Of a DNA stretch of 7,033 nt, positions 1 to 6,288 are shown one piece after another. The notes under the pieces were generated by a model. It saw only the letters and a list, made by a program, of their open reading frames with translations. It was not told the origin of the DNA and ran no database searches. Position 1 is the stretch's first letter, and each line of letters opens with the position of its first letter. A program made the translations under genes and the position numbers. This DNA comes from JBECKW01 sp040235505 (lineage in GTDB: Bacteria > Desulfobacterota > Desulfobacteria > Desulfobacterales > JAFDDL01): assembly GCA_040235505.1 (NCBI GenBank), contig JBECKW010000315.1:1-7033 (forward strand), read 5' to 3'.

Positions 1-1463
1 TTGTGGCGGATCCGAGAACCATTCAGCTCTCCCGCTTTGCCAATGTCGCCGTCAACCACCGTCTTGGAAGCGATGTGGCCCTCCTGAACGGCATGATGCA
101 CCTGATTATCAAAAACGGGTGGCATAACATGGAGTATATCACCCGACGTACTGAAAACTTTCATGAAGTCGAGGAGACCGTCGAAACGTATACGCCCGAC
201 AGGGTTCGGGCCGTTACCGGCGTGAGTCAAAGAGACCTGGAACACATGGCCGAACTGTATGCCACCCATCCGCCCGCCAGTCTTTTATATGCCATGGGCA
301 TCACCCAGCACACCACCGGCGTCGATAATGTCAAGTCCTGCTGCAATCTCGCCCTACTGTGCGGCAATGTCGGGATTCGAGGCGGCGGCGTCAATCCGTT
401 GAGAGGTCAAAACAATGTTCAGGGGGCGTGTGATATGGGGGGCCTGCCCAATGTGTTTACCGGTTATCAGCCGGTTACGGACGGGGAGATCCGCAGGAAA
501 TTTTCCTCAGCCTGGGGCAGGGACCTTTCAGGCCGGCCCGGCCTGACCATCACGGATATGGTCACGGCAATGCTCGAAGGAAGGCTGAAGGGGTTGTATG
601 TCATCGGAGAAAATCCCAAGCTCAGTGAACCGGACTGGAACCACTTGTCCCATGCCCTCAAAGAACTCGATTTTCTGGTGGTTCAGGAACTGTTCTTGTC
701 TGAAACCGCCCAGGTGGCGGACGTGGTCCTGTCGGCTGCATCCCTGGCCGAGAAAGAAGGTACATTTACCAACACGGAACGTCGGTGCATGCGAATCCAC
801 AAAGCCATCGAGCCTATCGGCAATACGCTCACCGACTGGGAAATTATCTGCAAACTGTCCACCGCCATGGGATACGAAATGAATTACAAAAGTTCCGAAG
901 AAATATTCAGCGAGATGACATCACTGACACCGAAAAGCTACGGCGGCATGACCTATGAGCGTCTCGGCCTGGATGGCCTGCAATGGCCCTGTCCGGATAA
1001 AGAGCATCCGGGTACGCCCTTTTTGCACGCCAGTCGATTTCCCAGAGGAAAGGCGGCATTTCACGGGATCGGCTACCAGGACCCGGCGGAAATGCCCGAT
1101 GAACAGTATCCCTTTTTGCTTACCACCGGCAGAATGTTTGCCCATTTCCATACCGGAACAATGACCCGAATTTCACCGCATCTCGATATCGAACAAACGA
1201 CAGGCTATGTGAGCATCCATCCCAAGGACGCCGCGGCATTGGAGGTTGAAGAGCATGATGTGCTCATATTATCTTCACGCCGGGGCCGAATGGAAGCCCC
1301 GGCCAAGTTGACCTGTTCCGTCGGGCCCGGCACCCTTTTTCTGCCGATTCACTTTGGAGAAAATCCGAGCAATGTCCTGACCAGTTCGGAGGCGATCGAT
1401 CCTCTGGCCAAGATTCCCGAATTTAAGGTCAGTGCCGTGAAAGCTGAAAAATTATTGCGATGA
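1..1463 (+). CDS. fdhA: Formate dehydrogenase catalytic (alpha) subunit, 5'-truncated by the window edge
   Basis: Molybdopterin oxidoreductase of the formate dehydrogenase group, which oxidises formate to CO2 (or the reverse) at a bis-pterin Mo/W centre. The reading frame is open at the left edge (first full codon at 3) and ends with TGA at 1461-1463, giving 486 visible residues. Seen directly: a typical pterin-domain beginning (VADPR), the family signature GITQHTTG (window residues 99-106), then NLALLCGN and NPLRGQNNVQGACD (about 115-144), then GENPKLSEPD and AEKEGTFTNTERR. The C-terminal dinucleotide-binding domain starts near residue 370 with LTTGR and HFHTGTMTR and ends in IPEFKV, so the 3' end looks nearly complete. 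The N-terminal 4Fe-4S domain and the Cys/Sec ligand of the metal lie upstream of the window, so whether it is a selenoprotein cannot be seen. The TGA stop falls inside a block homologous to the downstream oxidoreductase gene, so the last residues may be altered. Membrane-bound, NAD- or hydrogenase-linked forms cannot be told apart here. Confidence 0.93.
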   Translation, partial: VADPRTIQLSRFANVAVNHRLGSDVALLNGMMHLIIKNGWHNMEYITRRTENFHEVEETVETYTPDRVRAVTGVSQRDLEHMAELYATHPPASLLYAMGITQHTTGVDNVKSCCNLALLCGNVGIRGGGVNPLRGQNNVQGACDMGGLPNVFTGYQPVTDGEIRRKFSSAWGRDLSGRPGLTITDMVTAMLEGRLKGLYVIGENPKLSEPDWNHLSHALKELDFLVVQELFLSETAQVADVVLSAASLAEKEGTFTNTERRCMRIHKAIEPIGNTLTDWEIICKLSTAMGYEMNYKSSEEIFSEMTSLTPKSYGGMTYERLGLDGLQWPCPDKEHPGTPFLHASRFPRGKAAFHGIGYQDPAEMPDEQYPFLLTTGRMFAHFHTGTMTRISPHLDIEQTTGYVSIHPKDAAALEVEEHDVLILSSRRGRMEAPAKLTCSVGPGTLFLPIHFGENPSNVLTSSEAIDPLAKIPEFKVSAVKAEKLLR

Positions 1464-1521
1464 CACGAATGTCATGACATCTGTAGAATATTTTCAGGGT
1501 GAAAGGGAGGTCGTTTCCTAA
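1459..1521 (+). pseudogene. Remnant of a second NADH:flavin oxidoreductase gene
   Basis: Positions 1469-1512 match 3235-3278, inside the complete flavin oxidoreductase gene, at 41 of 44 bases; weaker similarity reaches back to 1459. Read in the matching frame the scrap gives NVMTSVEYFQGEREV followed by VS and a TAA stop (1519-1521); the intact gene has HVMTSVEYFQGEKEI. The three differences in the well-matched block are A/G transitions: one is silent and two give conservative changes (K/R, I/V). That pattern suggests a diverged paralogue that was once under selection, not a fresh copy. Only about 18 codons survive, corresponding to residues about 479-496 of the intact protein, just before its NAD(P)-binding glycine motif. 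The fdhA stop codon lies within the block. I see no convincing remains further downstream. Confidence 0.72.
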
Positions 1522-1790
1522 TAGCATGCCAAGAGCGGACCCGGCACCTCCATAACGTAGCATTTTTGCAACTGTTTCATGGCGCCGGATTTGCGCAACC
1601 GCCACCTGACATTTTCTGAACATCCCCCAAAGCATCTATTAACCCCAAACAATACAATTGGTTATGCAATCGCCTCCGGGAATCAGGGCTTTTGGCATCT
1701 TGTTTGCTCTCTTATATCGTTACTGCCGGCCAGAGCAACGTGCTTTTACCCGTCAACAACGGAAAAAGACGATAAAAAAGGGGGCCTAAC
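1522..1790. other. Spacer upstream of the flavin oxidoreductase; no convincing gene
   Basis: About 270 bp between the gene remnant and the next start codon. A plus-strand frame (1579-1821) is open but has no ribosome binding site, resembles no family I know and overlaps the next gene, so I do not call it. The spacer probably carries the promoter and leader of the flavin oxidoreductase. No tRNA, repeat array or strong hairpin terminator was seen. Confidence 0.5.
1692..1720 (+). promoter_or_regulatory. Possible sigma-70-type promoter for the flavin oxidoreductase
   Basis: TTGGCA (1692-1697, 5 of 6 to the -35 consensus), then a 17-bp spacer, then TATCGT (1715-1720, 4 of 6 to the -10 consensus). 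It lies about 70 bp upstream of the start codon. The match is modest and such pairs occur by chance in AT-rich spacers; it is offered only as the best candidate here. Confidence 0.22.
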
Positions 1791-3704
1791 ATGGAAAGAA
1801 TGTTTAATGGATTTACCTTAGGCAATCTGGAGCTATTGAACCGTTTCGTCTTCCCCCCCATTAAAATCGGGGCCGGCAATCCCGACGGTACTGTGACGGA
1901 CCGACAGTTGATTTTCTACCGGCAGATCGCACGAAACGGCCCTGCAATTGTTATCATTGAGCCTGTATCGGTCACTGCCGACGGCAGGGAGCACCCCAAA
2001 CAGCCCTGTGTTCACCTGCCGGAGAGTTCTTCGCAGCTGCGAAAGATCGTCGATGTCATACACGAGGAGAATCGTCTTGCCTGTCTTCACCTGAACCATG
2101 CGGGCGCCGGCGCCCTTCCCAAAATAATCGGCGGCCAGCCAAAGGCACCGTCCGTGATGACATGCGTTGCCAGAGAAGGAACCGTTTCAGAAGCACTCTC
2201 CGAGAAGGAAATAGAGAAGATTCTGGAAGGGTACAAGTCCTCCGCCCAAAAGGCACAGGAGGCCGGTTTTGATGTCATAGAAATCCAGGGGGGGCATGGC
2301 TATCTCATCTCCCAATTCGTGAACAGTAAAATCAATAAGAGACAAGATGCCTATGGACAGGATAGGCTGCTCTTTCCACGAGAGGCCATTTCAAGCGTCA
2401 AAGCCGGCTCGCCCGATATGCCCCTCATCCTGAGGATTTCCGGAAACGAGATGTCGCCCGAGTTCGGCATCAGCCAGGAAGACCTTCTTGCATTACTCCA
2501 ATTAGCCGAGGGGAACGGAATCCTTGCCATACACGTGGGCATGGGAAACGCCTGCTTCAGTCCTCCATGGTATTTTCACCATTCCAGTCTTCCGGACAAG
2601 CCCCAGATAGATGCTTTAGCCTGGGTTCGTGGACACACATCGCTTCCCCTGATTGCCGCCGGCAGGATGGGAAGGAAGGAAAAGGTCGTCCAGTTCCTGG
2701 ATGACGGGCGAACGGATCTTGTGGCCCTCGGGAGGCCGCTTCTTGCGGACCCCGAGCTGATAGAGAAATGGCACAAAGGATTGGATGACAGGATCACCTA
2801 TTGCGGATACTGCCTCCAGGGATGTCTCCATCGCATGAAGAGCGGCGTACCCTTAGGATGCAATCTGAATCCGGAAATTGGCAATCCGGCCCTGGAAAAA
2901 ACTGAAACACCCTTGAAAGTCCTGATCGCCGGGGGAGGACCGGCCGGTATGAGTGCAGCCTTGTATCTGACAAGACGCGGCCATCAGGTTACCTTAGCCG
3001 AGAAAACAGATCATTTGGGTGGCCAGTTCGCCATGGCCTGGCAGGCTCCAGGAAAGGAAAAAATGAAGCAGGGGCTCGATTCTATCGAACATAATGTGAA
3101 AAAGGATCTCGATTCTATTGTCATGAACAGATCCGTCGATGCCGATCTTGTCTGGGAGATCCATCCGGACCTTCTGGTCTGGGCAACCGGGGCCGTTCAA
3201 AATATCCCGGACATCCATGGTCTTGATGAACAGCATGTCATGACATCTGTGGAATATTTTCAGGGTGAAAAGGAGATCAAAGGGCCGAAGGTCCTTGTTA
3301 TCGGGGCCGGAAGGGCCGGTGTGGAGATCGCCGAAAAACTGGGCAAGGAGGGCTATGAAGTCGTTGCCACAAAGAGGACCGATCCCATAGGGGCTATGAT
3401 GGAAATGATTACGAAAAAACTGGCCCTGATGAGACTCGGGCAGATGAAGAACGTTAAACTCATGCCCCACACAACGGTTAAGGATTTCACAGATGACAGC
3501 GTTCAAGTTGAACAGGATGAGAAAATGTTGTTTCTGCAGCCCTTCCAGACCGTCATACTGGCCTCCGGTATGCTCTCGGCCGCCGGCCCTGATGAAGAAA
3601 TAAAAAGAGCGGTCCCCAGGATGGAAATCATAGGAGACGCCAGGGAGGTCCAGGATATTTTTACGGCCGTGCATGCGGGCTATAATCTTGCGCTGAGCTA
3701 TTGA
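1791..3704 (+). CDS. NADH:flavin oxidoreductase, 2,4-dienoyl-CoA reductase (FadH)-like, FMN/4Fe-4S/FAD
   Basis: A complete 637-residue member of the Old Yellow Enzyme branch that includes 2,4-dienoyl-CoA reductase and enoate/bile-acid (BaiCD-type) reductases. These enzymes pass hydride from NAD(P)H through FAD and a 4Fe-4S cluster to FMN and reduce an activated C=C bond in the cytoplasm. Domains seen: FMN TIM barrel at about 1-335, with HGYLISQF (His169, Tyr171; Tyr171 aligns with the catalytic Tyr of E. coli FadH) and the following NKRQDAYG; a cluster motif C-x2-C-x3-C-x11-C (Cys338, 341, 345, 357), spaced as in FadH; FAD-binding GGGPAG at 381-386; and a nested NAD(P)-binding GAGRAG at 505-510. 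Length is close to FadH (about 670). The start ATG is preceded by GGGGG with a 6-nt gap; a second ATG at 1800 is possible. The Trp-His pair after the barrel's Gly-x-Gly in FadH is not seen (GMGNACFSPPWYF instead), so substrate is uncertain. It lies downstream of fdhA in the same direction, with a spacer of about 330 bp. Confidence 0.93.
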   Translation: MERMFNGFTLGNLELLNRFVFPPIKIGAGNPDGTVTDRQLIFYRQIARNGPAIVIIEPVSVTADGREHPKQPCVHLPESSSQLRKIVDVIHEENRLACLHLNHAGAGALPKIIGGQPKAPSVMTCVAREGTVSEALSEKEIEKILEGYKSSAQKAQEAGFDVIEIQGGHGYLISQFVNSKINKRQDAYGQDRLLFPREAISSVKAGSPDMPLILRISGNEMSPEFGISQEDLLALLQLAEGNGILAIHVGMGNACFSPPWYFHHSSLPDKPQIDALAWVRGHTSLPLIAAGRMGRKEKVVQFLDDGRTDLVALGRPLLADPELIEKWHKGLDDRITYCGYCLQGCLHRMKSGVPLGCNLNPEIGNPALEKTETPLKVLIAGGGPAGMSAALYLTRRGHQVTLAEKTDHLGGQFAMAWQAPGKEKMKQGLDSIEHNVKKDLDSIVMNRSVDADLVWEIHPDLLVWATGAVQNIPDIHGLDEQHVMTSVEYFQGEKEIKGPKVLVIGAGRAGVEIAEKLGKEGYEVVATKRTDPIGAMMEMITKKLALMRLGQMKNVKLMPHTTVKDFTDDSVQVEQDEKMLFLQPFQTVILASGMLSAAGPDEEIKRAVPRMEIIGDAREVQDIFTAVHAGYNLALSY

Positions 3705-3741
3705 GAGAAAAGTCAACGGCCGGAGATACAGAAATAGGTTC

Positions 3742-3762
3742 TTCTCCAAACTAGTTGGAGAA
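3742..3762. terminator. Stem-loop between convergent genes, possible bidirectional transcript end
   Basis: An 8-bp perfect inverted repeat, TTCTCCAA (3742-3749) and TTGGAGAA (3755-3762), with a 5-nt loop. It lies 37 bp after the flavin oxidoreductase stop and about 10 bp after the corrected end of the converging DUF1847 gene, a natural place for a shared terminator. Neither strand has a T tract right after the stem, so it is not a classical intrinsic terminator; it may instead stabilise 3' ends. Confidence 0.4.
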
Positions 3763-3772
3763 AAGGAGGCTA

Positions 3773-4182
3773 TCAGCACAGCTTCGGATGTTTTATCTTC
3801 CGGAAATAGGAATCCGACAGATAGATGGCCGCCAGAGGGTTGTGGCCCGTAACGCGGTCCTTGACGGCCAGGACCGTGACGGGAGCTTCCGCGTATTTGA
3901 AAAAAGGGAATCATGCCCCACGCAGAGGCCCAGCAGGATATTGAAGTCCGTTTTTTCGTGGTTCAGGAGTTTGGCCTGATACACCGGGTTGCACATGGAT
4001 TCCGTCTCGTCCCGGAAGATCGTTTCATCCCGGGAAAGGCCGAGGAGCGACTTGGGGGTCCGGCCGGCCTTACACACCACGGAGACGACCTCGAACCCCC
4101 GGGTCTTCAGGAGCGTTTCCACGATCGCGGCCTCTTTCGCCAAGCCGGTGCAAAAGGCGAGCCCCAGCCGTTTGTAGTTCAT
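3773..4182 (-). CDS. DUF1847 family protein, short form, broken by a one-base frameshift
   Basis: From ATG at 4182 the frame reads MNYKRLGLAFCTGL, VVCKAGRTPK, SMCNPVYQAKLLN and TDFNILLGLCVGHDSLF, which I recognise as the C-terminal half of DUF1847, a family of unknown function thought to bind metal through conserved cysteines (here Cys11, 37, 64, 87). After Phe94 the frame gives unrelated sequence and stops near 3793. A -1 shift at a six-T run (A6 at 3900-3905 on plus) restores the family ending: FKYAEAPVT, VKDRVTGHNP, then AAIYLSDSYF, stopping at 3775-3773. The corrected product is about 136 residues. Full-length relatives, as I recall them, have about 100 more N-terminal residues with a Cys-rich segment; none is present, yet AGGAG sits 5 nt before the ATG, so the short start may be genuine. 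It follows trpS by 31 bp, probably cotranscribed. GC is about 65% in sampled lines, against about 43% in trpS. It could be a pseudogene, a sequencing indel or a slippage-expressed gene. Confidence 0.72.
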
Positions 4183-4213
4183 TTTCTCTCCTTCCCATGG
4201 TTCGCGGCAGGCG

Positions 4214-5293
4214 CTACTCGTAAATCATTCCCATCGCCTGCCTGACCTCAACCAACGTTTTTTGTGCCGCTTCTCGTGCCCGATCGGCGCCATTTTTAAG
4301 TATGCGTCTTATAAAATCAGGCTCTTTTTCCAATTCCTGCCTTCGTTTCCGAATAGGCCGCAGATATTCATTTAAAGCTTCCGTAAGCATGGATTTCAGC
4401 CGCGAAGCACCGGCGTCACCAATTTTCGATGCCAGGGTATGAGGGTCTTCATTTGTACACAAGGACGCCATTAACAGCAGATTCGAAACTTCAGGCCGCT
4501 TGACCGGGTCATATGTAATCTGACGATCAGTATCGGTTTTTGCCGCTTTGATGCATTTAGCTGTTTCATCTTCCGAAGCCGATAGCATGATCGTATTGTT
4601 CCGGCTTTTACTCATCTTCTGTGAACCGTCCAAACCTAAAATAGTCGGGGCATTGCTGAGAAGCGGCTGGGGCTCAGGGAATACGGGGGGATCTGTTTTA
4701 AATCGAATATTAAAGCGCCGTGCTATTGTCCTAGTCAATTCGAGATGAGGAAGCTGATCCTTACCTACCGGCACCACTGTGGCTTTACAGAAAAGGATAT
4801 CAGCAGCCTGATGAACGGGATATACATACATTCCCGCGTTTATTTGCTGCTGACTTGACGCCTGAATTTCCTCTTTTACGGTCGGATTTCTACTGAGTTC
4901 TGAATTGGTGACCAAAGTCAAAAAGGGAATAATCAACTGGTTCAGTTCAGGTACGAGGCTGTGTGGGAAAATGAAGGTCCTGTATTTTTCGGGCTCCAGG
5001 CCGGCAGCAATATAATCAACGACGAGATGATACACATTCTCAGCGATATTGTCGGCATGATCCCGGTCCGTTAACACTTGATAATCTGCAATGACAATGA
5101 AAATGGGTACATTAAGATTTTGAAGACGCACCCGGTTTTCAAGGGAGCCGAATAAATGGCCTACATGAAGTCTTCCTGTGGGTCTATCTCCGGTAAGGAC
5201 GCGAAAACTCGTTGGATCGCGCTGTATCGCTTTTTCGAGACGGCTGCTTTGTTCAACGGTGGTCTCGTAGCTTCCATAATCAACATTATTCAT
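4214..5293 (-). CDS. trpS: Tryptophanyl-tRNA synthetase
   Basis: Class I aminoacyl-tRNA synthetase that charges tRNA-Trp with tryptophan using ATP, in the cytoplasm. It is complete at 359 residues, slightly longer than the usual ~330. Signatures seen: TGDRPTGRLHVGH (residues 34-46) carrying the HIGH-type motif HVGH (43-46); AGMYVYPVHQAADIL (153-167); VGKDQLPHLELTR (176-188); and KMSKS (226-230). The N-terminal extension of about 30 residues before the Rossmann fold accounts for much of the extra length. The TGDRPTG form of the first motif is, from memory, typical of the Gram-positive-like TrpRS group rather than the SGIQPTG form of E. coli. The start ATG at 5293 has GGAG 8 nt upstream. It has its own ~180-nt leader after an intrinsic terminator, and the DUF1847 gene follows 31 bp downstream. 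Sampled lines are about 43% GC, below the flavin oxidoreductase, so the gene may have been acquired horizontally. Confidence 0.96.
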   Translation of the reverse strand: MNNVDYGSYETTVEQSSRLEKAIQRDPTSFRVLTGDRPTGRLHVGHLFGSLENRVRLQNLNVPIFIVIADYQVLTDRDHADNIAENVYHLVVDYIAAGLEPEKYRTFIFPHSLVPELNQLIIPFLTLVTNSELSRNPTVKEEIQASSQQQINAGMYVYPVHQAADILFCKATVVPVGKDQLPHLELTRTIARRFNIRFKTDPPVFPEPQPLLSNAPTILGLDGSQKMSKSRNNTIMLSASEDETAKCIKAAKTDTDRQITYDPVKRPEVSNLLLMASLCTNEDPHTLASKIGDAGASRLKSMLTEALNEYLRPIRKRRQELEKEPDFIRRILKNGADRAREAAQKTLVEVRQAMGMIYE

Positions 5294-5475
5294 TCAGCTC
5301 ACTCCAATTCATTTAAATATTGTGTTCAAATTTTCAGGTGCCACCGGCATTAGTTACTCAGCGCAATGCGATTTGCAACCGATAAATTAAATTTTAAGCC
5401 ACAACAATGAAAAGGAGTTGCGGAACTTTGGTCTTTTGACTCCTTTCAGCCGGACCGTTCCCATTGTGAATCAAT
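5294..5475 (-). promoter_or_regulatory. trpS leader region with an internal hairpin
   Basis: About 180 nt lie between the upstream terminator and the trpS start, longer than a minimal promoter needs. On the minus strand it contains AAAGGAGT (5446-5439) and ACTCCTTT (5418-5411), a perfect 8-bp inverted repeat around a 20-nt loop. The hairpin's 3' side is followed by only a short T run, so attenuation is not demonstrated. A GGTGGCACC string at 5345-5337 recalls the T-box core, but the rest of a T-box is absent. No clear promoter pair was assigned. Confidence 0.3.
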
Positions 5476-5520
5476 AAAACGCCAATAACCGGTGCTGCGC
5501 AATATTACCGATTATTGGCG
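5476..5520 (-). terminator. Rho-independent terminator of the peroxiredoxin gene
   Basis: On the minus strand a 14-bp stem (5520-5507 paired with 5493-5480; one G-U pair, otherwise perfect) encloses a 13-nt loop and is followed directly by TTTTATTG. The opposite strand has no T tract, so it acts on minus-strand transcription. It lies 40 nt past the peroxiredoxin stop codon and separates that gene from trpS. Confidence 0.85.
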
Positions 5521-5559
5521 CGGTATTGAATGTTCGCGGCCCATGGGCGCTCTTGATTA

Positions 5560-6288
5560 TTAGTCAAAGGCCATATTCGTCTTCCAAACCTTCCAGACAT
5601 TTCCCACCAGATCCGGTCCCGGCTTGAGGGTCATTTTGCCCGGCTTCCAACCGGACGGCGTTGCCTCCTTGCCTTTTGTCTCCCGCACCAGCTGGAACGC
5701 CTGAAGTTGCCGAATTGTTTCACCGACATTCCGGCCCACCGGTGGCGACAGCACCTCAAAACCCTGCACGACACCATCGGGGTCGATAATGAAGCGGCCC
5801 CGGGTTTCGACTCCGGCCATATCGTCATAAATACCGTACAGCTGTCCGACCTTTCCACCGGCATCCGAAAGCATGGGGAACGGCACCCCGCCGTCCACCA
5901 TCTTCGAAAGCTCATGATCGTTCCACATCTTGTGCACGTACATGGTATCGATGCTCATGGAAAACACTTCCGCGCCCAGCTTCTGGAACTCAGAGTATTT
6001 TTCAGCAACTGCTGAAATTTCCGTCGCTCAGACGAAGGTGAAGTCACCCGGATAGAAGCACAGCAACACCCATTTTCCCAAGTGATCGGATAGTTTGAAA
6101 TTGACAAATTTTCCCTGATGGTAAGCAGGTGCAACGAAATCCGGTGCCTTTTGACCAACCTTTATCATATGAGAAACCTCCTTTCTGGCGACTGTCTTTT
6201 CTTCTGTTGATTCTGCTGGTTCCGGGGGAGACTCCCCCACCGGCCCTCCCGTGGGGCGGGCACATCCGACCTCAAGTTCTTCGACCAT
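5560..6288 (-). CDS. prxU: Selenocysteine-containing peroxiredoxin (PrxU type), in-frame TGA read as Sec
   Basis: AhpC/Prx1-family thiol peroxidase that reduces hydrogen peroxide and organic peroxides in the cytoplasm. Simple translation stops after PGDFTFV at TGA 6030-6028, but the same frame continues as ATEISAVAEKYSEFQ through GGVPFPMLSDAGG, GRFIIDPDGVVQGFEVL and NVGETIRQLQAFQLVRE to TAG/TAA-type termination at 5560. The family signature P-x3-T-x2-C is present as Pro80, Thr84 and residue 87 = TGA, so UGA sits at the peroxidatic cysteine; Arg163 (TRGRFIID) is the expected helper arginine. With Sec the product is 242 residues. The usual C-terminal resolving Cys (VCP) is replaced by Thr210 (ATPSGWKPG); the only cysteines are Cys9 and Cys77. 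M1 has AGGAG 5 nt upstream; an internal Met41 with AAGGAGG 8 nt upstream would place Sec at 47, the usual family position. I recall similar GCARPTGGP N-termini in PrxU proteins, which favours M1. A nonsense-mutated AhpC is the alternative, made unlikely by the exact site and the following stem-loop. Confidence 0.88.
6000..6030 (-). promoter_or_regulatory. Candidate bacterial SECIS element after the Sec UGA codon
   Basis: Directly after the TGA (6030-6028) the minus strand forms a perfect 7-bp stem, TTTCAGC (6017-6011) with GCTGAAA (6006-6000), closing the loop AGTT. The loop begins 18 nt after the UGA and has a G in its first two bases, which fits the relaxed bacterial SECIS description as I recall it (short apical loop with an early G, about 16-37 nt from the UGA). 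SelB would bind here to deliver Sec-tRNA. No bulged U as in E. coli fdhF is obvious. Confidence 0.68.
6166..6183 (-). promoter_or_regulatory. Internal ribosome binding site before Met41 of prxU
   Basis: AAGGAGG (6183-6177) lies 8 nt before an ATG (6168-6166) inside the peroxiredoxin reading frame. It is a stronger Shine-Dalgarno match than the one before Met1. Starting here would give a 202-residue enzyme beginning MIKVGQKAPDF, the standard peroxiredoxin N-terminus. Either this is the true start or two forms are made. Confidence 0.5.

Noticed and set aside
1579..1821. An 80-codon plus-strand frame before the flavin oxidoreductase
   Set aside because: No ribosome binding site, no family resemblance, and it overlaps the start of the well-supported gene.
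3762..3769. AAGGAGG-like string on the plus strand as a ribosome binding site
   Set aside because: No suitably spaced start codon or gene follows; the sequence beyond is the 3' end of the minus-strand DUF1847 gene.
2994..3914. A 306-codon open frame on the minus strand
   Set aside because: It lies opposite the flavin oxidoreductase and the DUF1847 end, has no recognisable family sequence, and its composition is that of an antisense shadow.
3913..4245. A 110-codon plus-strand frame
   Set aside because: It is antisense to the DUF1847 gene, whose reading frame carries clear family motifs.
5337..5345. GGTGGCACC on the minus strand upstream of trpS as a T-box
   Set aside because: Only the nine-base core fits; the flanking AGG and GCG, the complementary antiterminator arm, a Stem I with a specifier loop and a following terminator are all missing.
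5387..5464. A 25-codon frame in the trpS leader with one Trp codon near its end, as an attenuation leader peptide
   Set aside because: It has no ribosome binding site, only one Trp codon, and no terminator/antiterminator pair after it.
6028..6030. TGA as a simple nonsense mutation or true stop of a truncated peroxiredoxin
   Set aside because: It falls exactly on the catalytic cysteine, the downstream frame is intact over about 155 codons, and a SECIS-like hairpin follows.
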